Assembly: GCA_028818385.1 (NCBI GenBank)
Contig: JAPPNY010000015.1
Coordinates: 1-9,777 of the forward strand
Length of the DNA stretch: 9,777 nt
DNA from: Spirochaetaceae bacterium
GTDB taxonomy: Bacteria > Spirochaetota > Spirochaetia > SZUA-6 > Bin103
Direction of reading: 5' to 3'
The notes under the pieces were generated by a model. The model made no database searches and was not told where the DNA came from. It saw only the letters and a list, made by a program, of their open reading frames with translations. Each line of letters begins with the position of its first letter. Within the stretch, counting starts at the first letter, position 1. The translations under genes and the position numbers were made by a program. Below are positions 1 through 6,233 of the stretch, one piece after another.

Positions 1-107
1 ACGGCACCGATGCGGCGGCCCTGCACCAGCAGCAGCGGCACCAGCACCGCCAGCACGGCGCCCACGGCACCCACTGCTACGAACAGCATGGTGATTCCTC
101 CGCTCAT
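1..107 (-). CDS. N-terminus of a membrane protein (partial, runs off window)
   Basis: Only the first 35 codons are present, so the product cannot be identified. After a short Met-Ser-Gly-Gly-Ile-Thr start, residues 7-27 form a long hydrophobic stretch of Leu, Val, Ala and Gly, followed by Gln-Gly-Arg-Arg. This is what an N-terminal membrane anchor or signal-anchor looks like. The ATG at 107 is chosen because a near-consensus Shine-Dalgarno (GGGAGGTGA) lies directly before it; the in-frame ATG at 90 has no comparable site. The gene lies 64 bp downstream of the tetR-type gene on the same strand, so it may be a regulated partner such as an exporter component, but a possible weak terminator lies between them. 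Membrane character is seen; the link to the regulator is inferred. Confidence 0.6.
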   Translation of the reverse strand, partial: MSGGITMLFVAVGAVGAVLAVLVPLLLVQGRRIGA

Positions 108-139
108 TCTCACCTCCCTTGGAGCACGGTACCGCACGG

Positions 140-149
140 GCAGATCTGC
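140..149. promoter_or_regulatory. 10-bp palindrome ahead of the partial membrane gene
   Basis: GCAGATCTGC is a perfect palindrome, followed at 127-134 by a second one, CGGTACCG. Both lie between the TetR-type gene and the downstream membrane gene, where an operator could sit. Short palindromes are common by chance in GC-rich DNA, so this is only a candidate. Confidence 0.2.
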
Positions 150-150
150 A

Positions 151-169
151 GAAAAACGCTCCTGGCGTT
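151..169 (-). terminator. weak intrinsic terminator after the TetR-type gene
   Basis: Read on the minus strand, AACGC-CAGGA-GCGTT forms a 5-bp stem with a 5-nt loop, and the 3' arm runs into a run of five T. It starts three bases after the tetR stop codon. The stem is short, so termination may be partial, allowing some readthrough into the membrane gene that starts at 107. Confidence 0.35.
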
Positions 170-171
170 CG

Positions 172-762
172 TCATGTTCGCGCGGGCGCAGGCAGCAGCG
201 CCTCGACCTGCTGCAGCACGGCTCCCAGCCGCTCTCCTGCTGCATCGTGACCGGCGATCGGGAACAGCCCCACGTACAGACTCAGCAGCACCCGCGCTGC
301 CGTCTCCGAATCCACCCGCTCGGCAATCTCCGCTGCCGCTTGGCCGCGCTCGATCGCGGCGCGAAAGCCGCCCTCCAGGTCCTCGAACGTCTCGTCCACC
401 AGCCGCGCAATCTCTGGCTCGCGATGCGTCAGTCCCAGGGCCGCCTCGATGAGCAGGCGCAGTGCCGGCGGCAGCGCTTTTCTGCCGCCGGCGGCCACCT
501 CGAAGATCCTCACCAGCTTCGCACGCGGTGAGCCAGGACCGCTCAACTCCTCCCAGCCCGAACGCGACCGCACCGGTTGCCGCCGCAACGCCCGCACGAA
601 CAGCTGCTGCTTGGAGTGGAATGTTGCGTAGATGCTGCTCCGGCTCAGCTTCAGGTGCTTGGAGATCGCCTCCATCGAGGTGCGCTGGTAGCCGCGCTCC
701 GCGAACACCTCCAGCGCCCTATCGAGCGCCCACTCTTCCGTGTAGCTCTTCTTTCTCGGCAT
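172..762 (-). CDS. TetR/AcrR-family transcriptional regulator
   Basis: This 196-aa protein has the usual TetR length and layout. Residues 1-12 are a basic, polar lead-in (MPRKKSYTEE), then the family pattern of a first helix with ALEVFAERGY, followed by a helix-turn-helix at about 28-50 (SMEAISKHLKLSRSSIYATF) and the typical F..K..L sequence after it. Residues 60-196 are an alpha-helical ligand-binding and dimer domain that gives no hint of the ligand. Members bind operator dyads as dimers and are released by a small molecule, commonly controlling exporters. The start at 762 is supported by AAGGTGA at spacing 3. A 25-codon ORF with a stronger ribosome site ends two bases before the ribosome-site core, so translation may be coupled. 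The neighbouring membrane gene at 107 is a plausible target. Family is certain; target is inferred. Confidence 0.93.
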   Translation of the reverse strand: MPRKKSYTEEWALDRALEVFAERGYQRTSMEAISKHLKLSRSSIYATFHSKQQLFVRALRRQPVRSRSGWEELSGPGSPRAKLVRIFEVAAGGRKALPPALRLLIEAALGLTHREPEIARLVDETFEDLEGGFRAAIERGQAAAEIAERVDSETAARVLLSLYVGLFPIAGHDAAGERLGAVLQQVEALLPAPART

Positions 763-765
763 CGC

Positions 766-843
766 TCACCTTGGTATTCGGTATTCCTCGCAGCAGCCAC
801 TGCTTGCTCCAAGGCCAACCAAGGGCGTTCCGGTATCGCTCAT
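766..843 (-). CDS. 25-aa ORF upstream of the TetR-type gene (leader peptide or CheB-like remnant)
   Basis: The ATG at 843 is preceded by AAGGAGGACTGG, one of the best ribosome binding sites in the window. The product is MSDTGTPLVGLGASSG followed by Cys-Cys and EEYRIPR, ending three bases before the TetR start codon. Two readings are possible. It may be a leader peptide coupled to the regulator. Alternatively its first 16 residues resemble the start of the CheB methylesterase domain (pattern (I/V)VG(I/L)GAS(A/S)G), so it could be the surviving tip of a lost CheB-type gene fused by deletion to the TetR promoter region. The strong ribosome site and tight spacing are seen; both functions are inference. 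Confidence 0.35.
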   Translation of the reverse strand: MSDTGTPLVGLGASSGCCEEYRIPR

Positions 844-874
844 CCAGTCCTCCTTACCTGTACAGAGCGTATCA

Positions 875-889
875 CACCACCAGGTGATG
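875..889. promoter_or_regulatory. candidate operator dyad upstream of the TetR-type transcription unit
   Basis: CACCACCAGGTGATG is a 15-bp dyad centred on A882 in which six of seven base pairs match. It lies about 30 bp before the ribosome-site-bearing start codon at 843, where an autoregulating TetR protein would bind. Function is inferred from position and symmetry only. Confidence 0.3.
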
Positions 890-944
890 GATTGCGGTGG
901 CTTGGATCTGGCCGTGGCCGAGGGCTCGGTGCTGAGCCTGCTCG
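887..944 (+). pseudogene. fossil fragment of an ABC-transporter ATPase (up to Walker A)
   Basis: In one plus-strand frame this reads MDCGGLDLAVAEGSVLSLLG followed by Pro. That closely follows the region before the Walker A loop in daunorubicin-resistance-type (DrrA-like) ATPases, whose pattern is LDGLDL.VAEG.VLGLLGPNGAGKT. The match stops where the NGAGKT loop should begin: the next bases give Ile-Trp in this frame, or Asn-Met-Gly-Glu one base out. No later ABC motif (Q-loop, LSGGQ signature, Walker B) is visible. It is therefore a fragment of about 20 codons with no function as a transporter. It lies divergent to the TetR-type gene, a common position for a regulated ABC exporter, suggesting the original partner was deleted. 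A chance match is possible. Confidence 0.4.
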
Positions 945-1032
945 GCCCAATATGGGCGAGTACCTGGAGCCGTTGCGCCGCTTTGGTCGAACCGGAGAGG
1001 GTACCGTTGTGTACACGCAAAAGAAAGAAGCG

Positions 1033-1167
1033 TCAGCCTGCCCCACCACCAACACCCTGCAGCGCCGGTATCGCATTGGGCGCCACGGCCAGCGTTGCGG
1101 CCACCACGACTAACACTCCCAGCACGATCACCACGGCTACTCCCAAGCGGATACCGTCTTGGCTCAT
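1033..1167 (-). CDS. possible 44-aa single-helix membrane protein
   Basis: The product starts MSQDGIRLG, continues with about 22 hydrophobic residues (VAVVIVLGVLVVVAATLAVA) and ends PNAIPALQGVGGGAG. This is one predicted transmembrane helix with a short N-terminal and a Gly-rich C-terminal tail. The frame stays open upstream as far as 1411 without another ATG; a GTG six codons before the ATG is the only near alternative start. No good ribosome binding site precedes the ATG. It follows the autotransporter gene on the same strand after about 250 bp. I do not recognise a family. The clean hydrophobic block argues for coding, while the lack of a start signal argues against. Confidence 0.35.
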   Translation of the reverse strand: MSQDGIRLGVAVVIVLGVLVVVAATLAVAPNAIPALQGVGGGAG

Positions 1168-1242
1168 ACCCTGTATCTTCGGCACGAGCTGCCGCGAAAG
1201 TTCAGACTGATCCTCTCCGGAGGGCCGCCGCGTAGCGCGGGG

Positions 1243-1317
1243 CGCTCCACTACGCCCACCGACAGCGCCCGCGGCCCCAGAGTCCGACGTCGGACCGCCG
1301 GCACGAGTAGTGGAGCG
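1243..1317. repeat. nested inverted repeat with central 14-bp palindrome
   Basis: CGCTCCACTAC at 1243-1253 is repeated exactly inverted as GTAGTGGAGCG at 1307-1317, with 53 bp between. Inside lies the perfect 14-bp palindrome GTCCGACGTCGGAC at 1282-1295. No gene is convincing between the autotransporter stop (1419) and the small membrane ORF (1167), so this structure is the main content of that gap. No T-run follows it on either strand. It could be an operator cluster or a small repeat element. Confidence 0.4.
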
Positions 1318-1390
1318 GGGATCATCATGCCACCACTTGCTGCTCCTGGAGCGAACCAGAGCGTCGGGCCACCGCAGCTCATGGGGTAGA

Positions 1391-1423
1391 GGTAGCGGGC
1401 TCTGCGGCAGTCACCCCGCTACC
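1391..1423 (-). terminator. hairpin spanning the autotransporter stop codon
   Basis: GGTAGCGGG (1391-1399) and CCCGCTACC (1415-1423) are perfect inverted complements, giving a 9-bp, mostly G-C stem with a 15-nt loop. The 3' arm on the plus strand contains the complement of the TAG stop at 1419-1421. No T-run follows on the minus strand, so it is not a classical intrinsic terminator. It may stall or protect the mRNA 3' end. Confidence 0.4.
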
Positions 1424-4400
1424 AGCGCACCGATCCACGCAGCGACACGCCATGCGCAGGGGCAACCTCTGGGCCCGTGCGGCGCTCGCCTTGGAGGCTG
1501 ACGCTGAACGAGGAGCCAAAATTCGCGCGCCCGCCCACACGGTAAGTCTGACCCTCGCCCGCAACCGTGACGCCGACGTATGGCACCAGTAGCACATCGC
1601 CGCCGAGTACGTTCACACCAAAGCCGTACCCTAGCTTCGCGTCCATCCTGCCGGCTACCGCGGACGCTTCCAACAGCTCCAAGAGCGCCGGTTCACTCGC
1701 CTCCCCAAGGTGTTGCACGCCAACTGCGGCCGTGCCCCAGGAGGAGTCGATGTCCAGCGCCAAGCCCCGCCCGGCAGGATCGGAACTCAACCGCACCGCC
1801 CCGCGCAGGCTCCACTCCTGAAACCGCTGCTCCTGATGGACCAGTACGAACCCTCCCCGCGCCGTCGTGGTCAGGCCCCACTCCGGCTGGTGGTAGCGGA
1901 CTCCCCCCCCCAGTTCCGCGCCCAGTCCCTCCTCGGCGTGGCCTCCATCGTAGCGCACACCCACCTCCACCACCGGCGTCAGCACGCTGCCATCCCCAAG
2001 CTGGGCATCGTAGGAGCCTTCGGCCAGCAACCGCCCTCGGATCGCGTCCGCCTCCACCTCCGGCTGCCCGCCCGCCGCTTCCGCGTTCGCGCGCAGCACC
2101 AGGCCGTCGGACACTACCACCACGCCAAAACCTTCGCTCACCGCCGGCGTCAGCAACGTCCCGCGTAGCCCAAGCCCCGCCATCATCATGCGGATCGCAC
2201 GGTCAACGCTGGCATCCTCGACCAGTGTCATCCCGCCCAGCCCGTAGCCGACCGATCCCCACAGCTCCAGCCCCTCGAGCACCGTCACCCGCGCATACGG
2301 ATGGGCGCTGACCAGCCAGCTCCCCGCCGTGCCGTTGCGCGGATGCAGCTGCTGCGCAGCGCTCCCGAAGTCGGCGCCGGCACCGCTGTAGGACAGTGCC
2401 AAACCCGTCAGCACCGGCCCCCAATCGTAGTCGACGCCCACGGTGGCGGTGACCACGGTACCCTTCAGCGACAGCTCTGCTTTCACTTCCTCTCCCGTAA
2501 GACGCGTCACCGAGCCGCGGCCCCATCCCGCCCACGTCCCTGCGCCGCCCGTGGATTCTTCATCACCCGGCATCGCCGCCAAGTGGAACGAGCTGCCGGC
2601 CACCAACTCGTAGCCATCCAGGGCACGGAACGGCAGCTCCGCTCCGCCGCGCTGCCGCGTCGTCGCCACGCTCACCGGCTGTAGCCGCCGCCCCGCGAGC
2701 GTTGCCTGTGAAGACGACACCCCTCCCCCGGTCGCCCGATCGCCCACCACGTCCACCACATGGATCGCCACCGTGCGCCCAAAGCGCGCCAGCCACACCT
2801 GCTCCACCGCCTCGTCGTCGTCCAGGATCGTCCCCGTGGCGGACGGCGCTCCCGTTGATTCTCCAGCAGCGGTCAGCCGTATCCGGAACGTCTCGTCCGG
2901 TTCTTTCACCGTGTCGTGGATGACGTCGACCCCGATCGTGCCCCGGGTCTGTCCCGCGGCGATGGTCAGCGCGCCCACCGTCGCCTGGTAATCCTCGCCC
3001 GCCTTCGCCGTACCGTCTTCGGTCCGGTAGCTCACCACCACCGGCAGGCCGCTGCGCCGCTCCAGGGTCACCGGGAACGTGATCTCCCCCGCGCTCTCCT
3101 TGGCACCGGCATCAGCGATGGAGATGCCGGGAGGATTGTCGTCGTCTCTGATGCTGCCCACCGCCATGGAGCCCGTCGCCAGTTTTCCTGCCACCGGATC
3201 GCTCAGCCGGATGGTGAAGGTCTCGCGGTCCGCCTCGTCCAGCGAATCGTCCACTACTCTGACCGTGATCGTGGCGCTGCCGGCGCCCGCTGCAACAGTC
3301 ACGGTTCCCGCCGCCGCCTGGTAATCCTCGCCCGCCTTCGCCGTGCCGTCTTCAGTAGCGTAACTCACCGCCACCGCCAGGCTGCTTGGCGCCAACAGGC
3401 GCACCTCGAACTCGAGCTTCCCGTCGCCCTCCGCGCCTTCCGCGTCTGCGATCGTGATAGAGCGAGAATCAACATCGACTATCGTCACCCCCGCCGGCGT
3501 CGGTTCGACCCTCGCCGCGCCGACCGTGCGCGCCGCATCGAGCCGCACTTCCAGAGTCTCCTCCGGCTCCCGCTCCCCATCGAGCCGCGTCGCAACGGTG
3601 ACCGTGCTGCGCGTGTTGCCTGCCCCGATAGTCAGACTGCCCGGCGCTGCCAGGTAGTCGCTGCCCTCGGTCGTCGTACCGGCCACCGAATACGCCACCA
3701 CCACCGGTGCCGTACTGAGACCGCCGCTGAGCTCCACCGTGAACCCCGCCGGATCGCCTTCTGCTACGTTCGTGGCGACCGCGCTCACCCTGGCAGTCAG
3801 CTCATCGTCGTCTTCAATCGCCCCCGTCGCACTCCTTTCTTCCGGCGCCAATCTCACCCAGTCCGGCAGATCCCGACCGCTCAGCGTCACCGTGAAGGTC
3901 TCGGTGCCCTCGTTCAACTCGTCTTGCCGCGTTGCAACCTCGATCGTCTGCGCCAGAGCCGCCTCCGGAGCGAACCGCAGCGTGCCCTCCGTAGCGTTGT
4001 AGTCCCTGCCGGAGGTTGCGGCCCCGGCTCCCGTCTCGTTCGCGGTGCGGTAGGATACCGCTATCTCCTCCGGTACTGCCGCCGACAGCCGCACCACGAA
4101 CCGCACCGGCTCTCCTTCTCCCGCCCGCGCCGTCGCGCCTCCGGCCGTCGCCTCCCCGATCGACACCTCAATCACGTCGTTGTCCGTCACCCGCACCGGC
4201 TCAGCCGCCGCCCCCGGCTTTACGCTCCCGGCTGAGGCACAGCACTCCTCCGGCAGCTGCACCGCCATCCACTCGTCACGCTCGATCAACTCGTCGTCAA
4301 GCGTGACGATCGTGAAGACTCCCCCCGCCGCGCCGGCGGCGATCGTCATACGGCCGCTCGGCTCCTCATAGTCCTCGCCGGCCGTGACCGTACTGCTCCC

Positions 4401-5138
4401 AGCCACCACGTACTCAACCACCACCGGCGCCGTGCTGACGCCGCCGCTGAGTTCCACCCGGAACCTCGCCGGCTCTCCTTCTTCCAGGATCGTCTGCTCG
4501 GCACTCAGCGTCGCGGTCAGGCCGTCGTTGTCGAATATGGTCAGCGTCGAATCCAGCCGGTCGGTCCGGCTCCTGTCCGGCAGTTCCGCCGGCAGCAGCG
4601 TCACGGTAAAGAACTCGTCACTTTCGTTCAGTTCGTCCTCCAGTGTCGTCACTCTGATCAGCGGGCTCGGCTCCCGCACGGTGAAGGTCAGCGTACCTGT
4701 GGTTTTGGCATAGTCCTCGCCCGCCCGTGCCGTACCGTCCGACGTGCGGTAGGTCATGATCACCTCCTCGCCTTCCGCTAACGTCACCGGCACCCCTTCA
4801 TCGCTGACCAGTTCGCCCTCGAGTTCCAGTGTCTGGCCTTCGCACTTCGGGCACTGCGCCGAACGGTAAACGCGCTGCGTCTCTTTTCCCCGCCCGGCCT
4901 GCCGCGTCGACCATCTCGACTTCAGCGATACCGACGCCGGCGTGGCGCTTCGGATCCTGGTCGCCGTGGCCCTGTCGCCAACTGCCACCGCGGGAGTGTC
5001 CGCACGTATCGTCACCGTCAGTTCATGGTCGTCGGTGATTGGTCCTGCTTGAGTATGCGCGGTGTGACCCGCACCAAGGAATGCAGCGGCTATGAGGAGT
5101 GCCGGAAGCCCCCGATACGCTCGGTGGATTTGTTGCAC
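1419..5138 (-). CDS. Calx-beta repeat autotransporter (secreted surface protein)
   Basis: A 1,239-aa protein if started at the GTG at 5138. I chose this start because it gives a normal signal peptide: basic HRAYR, hydrophobic LPALLIAAAFLGAG, and likely cleavage after AHTQA near residue 31. The frame stays open another 393 bases upstream, but that stretch would bury the signal. About residues 35-205, 206-322, 323-445, 446-556, 557-666 and 668-776 are six Calx-beta-type repeats with the usual Y.T.(D)GTA.AG.DY motif and acidic DDD/DND ends. WLARFGRTVA at 782-791 marks the passenger-barrel junction seen in this autotransporter class, and about 860-1239 alternates as an outer-membrane barrel ending in Trp. 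Calx-beta domains bind calcium and often act in adhesion. Oddities are four cysteines in two pairs (CPKC at 96-99 and CC at 299-300) and near-identical DNA in repeats 5 and 6. The class is secure; the adhesin role and exact start are inferred. Confidence 0.85.
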   Translation of the reverse strand: MQQIHRAYRGLPALLIAAAFLGAGHTAHTQAGPITDDHELTVTIRADTPAVAVGDRATATRIRSATPASVSLKSRWSTRQAGRGKETQRVYRSAQCPKCEGQTLELEGELVSDEGVPVTLAEGEEVIMTYRTSDGTARAGEDYAKTTGTLTFTVREPSPLIRVTTLEDELNESDEFFTVTLLPAELPDRSRTDRLDSTLTIFDNDGLTATLSAEQTILEEGEPARFRVELSGGVSTAPVVVEYVVAGSSTVTAGEDYEEPSGRMTIAAGAAGGVFTIVTLDDELIERDEWMAVQLPEECCASAGSVKPGAAAEPVRVTDNDVIEVSIGEATAGGATARAGEGEPVRFVVRLSAAVPEEIAVSYRTANETGAGAATSGRDYNATEGTLRFAPEAALAQTIEVATRQDELNEGTETFTVTLSGRDLPDWVRLAPEERSATGAIEDDDELTARVSAVATNVAEGDPAGFTVELSGGLSTAPVVVAYSVAGTTTEGSDYLAAPGSLTIGAGNTRSTVTVATRLDGEREPEETLEVRLDAARTVGAARVEPTPAGVTIVDVDSRSITIADAEGAEGDGKLEFEVRLLAPSSLAVAVSYATEDGTAKAGEDYQAAAGTVTVAAGAGSATITVRVVDDSLDEADRETFTIRLSDPVAGKLATGSMAVGSIRDDDNPPGISIADAGAKESAGEITFPVTLERRSGLPVVVSYRTEDGTAKAGEDYQATVGALTIAAGQTRGTIGVDVIHDTVKEPDETFRIRLTAAGESTGAPSATGTILDDDEAVEQVWLARFGRTVAIHVVDVVGDRATGGGVSSSQATLAGRRLQPVSVATTRQRGGAELPFRALDGYELVAGSSFHLAAMPGDEESTGGAGTWAGWGRGSVTRLTGEEVKAELSLKGTVVTATVGVDYDWGPVLTGLALSYSGAGADFGSAAQQLHPRNGTAGSWLVSAHPYARVTVLEGLELWGSVGYGLGGMTLVEDASVDRAIRMMMAGLGLRGTLLTPAVSEGFGVVVVSDGLVLRANAEAAGGQPEVEADAIRGRLLAEGSYDAQLGDGSVLTPVVEVGVRYDGGHAEEGLGAELGGGVRYHQPEWGLTTTARGGFVLVHQEQRFQEWSLRGAVRLSSDPAGRGLALDIDSSWGTAAVGVQHLGEASEPALLELLEASAVAGRMDAKLGYGFGVNVLGGDVLLVPYVGVTVAGEGQTYRVGGRANFGSSFSVSLQGERRTGPEVAPAHGVSLRGSVRW
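2986..3353. repeat. near-identical DNA repeats within Calx-beta repeats 5 and 6
   Basis: A 26-bp stretch beginning TGGTAATCCTCGCC is identical at 2986 and 3319, followed by a further near-identical block (CCGTCTTC). The distance is 333 bp, exactly 111 codons, which is one Calx-beta unit. The DNA identity indicates a recent tandem duplication or ongoing gene conversion inside the autotransporter passenger. Confidence 0.7.
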
Positions 5139-5449
5139 TGAATCACAATATCGGCACCCCGCAGGGGACTCCGCCGAATCGGGAACGTACGCGCCACCCT
5201 CGCTGCTGCACATCCTACGCGGGGCGCCTCGACTTGCTGCTGCACCACGACTCGTAGTCGCTTCCTTGGCCGAGCGGGTGAGCGCGACATCCCGCGGGGT
5301 TGCCGTTGTCCCGACGATGCAGGGTTGCATATCTGAGCGTCTGGAAGTGCGCTCCAGCGGGTCCCACCGGGTCAGGGAGGCGATCAGGGCGGTGCAGATC
5401 GTCACCAGCCAGGTGGACAGGCCACGCCGGTGTGTCGAAACCGCAACTC
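5139..5449. other. gap upstream of the autotransporter; no convincing gene
   Basis: The autotransporter frame remains open here on the minus strand. One segment (about 5380-5455) reads GVAVSTHRRGLSTWLVTICT followed by ALIASLTRWDPLER, which looks like a natural amphipathic or membrane stretch with GC-rich codons. It may be the leftover of another gene cut off near 5484, or an alternative N-terminus. No ribosome site or conserved family supports it. I see no RNA gene and no clear promoter. Confidence 0.35.
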
Positions 5450-5487
5450 CCCAATGATCAATGAAATTGTTCATTGAGAATGATATA
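5450..5487. other. AT-rich dyad beside the iterons (candidate unwinding region of an origin)
   Basis: This roughly 38-bp stretch is strongly AT-rich in otherwise GC-rich DNA. It contains TCAATGAA (5458-5465) and its exact inverse TTCATTGA (5470-5477) around ATTG. It directly abuts the five direct repeats. Iteron plasmid origins typically pair Rep-binding repeats with an AT-rich melting region, so position and composition fit an origin. It could instead be a promoter or operator for the autotransporter. No DnaA box is obvious. Confidence 0.4.
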
Positions 5488-5505
5488 GGGCCACTGTGTC
5501 CCCAT
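5484..5505 (+). repeat. left 22-bp inverted repeat (overlaps first iteron)
   Basis: This stretch starts TATAGGG and contains the core GGCCACTGTGTCCCCAT. Its exact reverse complement occurs at 8131-8152. The two copies face inward with TATA at the outer ends and bracket the rep, RHH, parA and RHH genes. A 22-bp perfect match is not expected by chance in 10 kb. I saw no target-site duplication outside the pair. Confidence 0.75.
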
Positions 5506-5599
5506 AGCAGGGCCACTGTGTCCCCATGCATTACCGGGCCACTGTGTCCCTATGGTCGGCACTGTGTCCCCATGCATTACCGGGCCACTGTGTCCCCAT
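5489..5599 (+). repeat. five iteron-like direct repeats (candidate oriV)
   Basis: The core GGCCACTGTGTCCCCAT occurs at 5489, 5511 and 5583, with variants at 5537 (CCCTAT ending) and 5557 (one C missing). Spacings between the shared CACTGTG starts are 22, 26, 20 and 26 bp, so the array reads as two 46-48-bp dimers plus one unit; the longer spacers share ATGCATTACC. Each core is itself a near-perfect dyad, GGG-N-CAC-T-GTG-N-CCC, as expected for a dimeric DNA-binding protein. The array lies just after the stop of a Rep-like gene and next to an AT-rich dyad. This is the layout of an iteron-regulated plasmid origin. Spacers of only 3-9 bp rule out CRISPR. Confidence 0.85.
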
Positions 5600-5610
5600 G
5601 CATAAACTGG

Positions 5611-5628
5611 ATGATACAGATGTATCAT
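5611..5628. promoter_or_regulatory. 18-bp palindrome at the end of the Rep-like gene
   Basis: ATGATACA-GA-TGTATCAT has perfect 8-bp arms. It overlaps the stop codon of the Rep-like gene (5625-5627) and lies 11 bp from the last iteron. Such dyads near iterons are often Rep-dimer operators or host-factor sites. No T-run follows, so it is probably not a terminator. Confidence 0.45.
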
Positions 5629-6083
5629 GCCCTCCGGCCAAATCTAGCGACCAGTTCCGCCAACGCAGCCTCCTTCTCCGGGCTATCCTGATACTCGTCC
5701 GGACGCTGATATGCGGTCACGTTCGGCAACTCGCGTTTACGCTCTGGGCTGGGCGCCGGTTGCTTATCATCCGGGGGTGGGTCGCCAAGGTAGTACATCG
5801 TGGTCAGCCGGCGGCCGTTCACCATCGGCCGTCCCCGACGCGTCAAGTAGCCGGCCTTCTCCAGCGTGGACAGCTCCCGCTTGACGGTCCGTGACGAAAA
5901 GCCAGCCCGCGCCGCTATCCTCGGAAGGGACGGCCACGCGCGCCCGTCCTTCGTGGCATAGCTGGCAAGCGCGATGTAGACCATCCGTGCCGCCCCTGAT
6001 AGCTCCAGATCGTCCAGCACGTCGCGTCGGAACATGACATAGACACCCTGGATATAGCCGTTATCGGGCCGCGCCGCGCTCAT
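5625..6083 (-). CDS. winged-helix replication-initiator-like protein
   Basis: This 152-aa protein carries a helix-turn-helix/winged-helix domain at about residues 28-98. LSGAARMVYIALASYAT is the first helix, WPSLPRIAARAGFSSRTVKR is the recognition part, and LEKAGYLTRRGRPMVNGRR is the wing, followed by YYLGDPP. This pattern is that of the HTH_36-type domain of plasmid initiators and phage replication-O-like proteins. The C-terminal 50 residues are Pro-rich then charged helical. It lacks a polymerase or relaxase domain and is short for a full Rep. Context supports a replication role: five iteron-like repeats and an AT-rich dyad lie directly downstream, and parA with RHH genes is nearby. The ATG at 6083 has a weak AGGGCA site; Met17 is an alternative start. 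It could instead be a transcriptional regulator. Confidence 0.72.
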   Translation of the reverse strand: MSAARPDNGYIQGVYVMFRRDVLDDLELSGAARMVYIALASYATKDGRAWPSLPRIAARAGFSSRTVKRELSTLEKAGYLTRRGRPMVNGRRLTTMYYLGDPPPDDKQPAPSPERKRELPNVTAYQRPDEYQDSPEKEAALAELVARFGRRA

Positions 6084-6109
6084 GGCAATTGCCCTGTGAA
6101 CTTGCGGGT

Positions 6110-6138
6110 TTGCCGCGGCCGATCATTCGTGGTAAGGT
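6110..6138 (+). promoter_or_regulatory. candidate plus-strand promoter opposite the Rep leader
   Basis: TTGCCG (6110-6115) and TAAGGT (6133-6138) are 17 bp apart and could be -35 and -10 boxes; CATAAT at 6144 is another possible -10. A transcript from here would end at the strong terminator at 6156-6201, giving a short RNA antisense to the Rep mRNA leader. The boxes match the consensus only in part. Confidence 0.22.
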
Positions 6139-6155
6139 TCATCCATAATCCCTTG

Positions 6156-6201
6156 GCCTCCACGGTTGGATTCGGTGTCGATCCGCGGAGGCTCTTTTTT
6201 T
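6156..6201 (+). terminator. orphan intrinsic terminator on the plus strand
   Basis: GCCTCCACGG (6156-6165) pairs with CCGCGGAGGC (6183-6192) with a single mismatch; the 17-nt loop can add a few pairs. TCTTTTTTT follows directly. This is the best intrinsic terminator in the window. On the plus strand there is no gene upstream for it to serve, because the only gene here, the Rep-like ORF, is transcribed the other way. That fits the end of a small antisense RNA controlling Rep synthesis. Confidence 0.6.
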
Positions 6202-6233
6202 GCCCGCGTAGCTATAGAGCTTCCAGGCAGGTT

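Noticed and set aside
2916..4235. Long plus-strand open frame of about 439 codons
   Set aside because: It is the antisense shadow of the Calx-beta coding sequence, rich in Arg, His and Pro, with no domain or start signal.
5260..5345. tRNA-like D-arm sequence (GGCCGAGCGGGTGAGCGC)
   Set aside because: No T-arm (GGTTCGAATCC-like) or matching acceptor stem follows, so a cloverleaf cannot be built.
5139..5531. Extending the autotransporter to an upstream ATG at 5531
   Set aside because: This would place about 131 residues before a good signal peptide and start inside the iteron array, so the GTG at 5138 is more sensible.
5489..5599. Possible CRISPR array
   Set aside because: Repeats are about 17 bp with spacers of only 3-9 bp that are partly identical (ATGCATTACC), and no cas gene is near. 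Iterons fit better.
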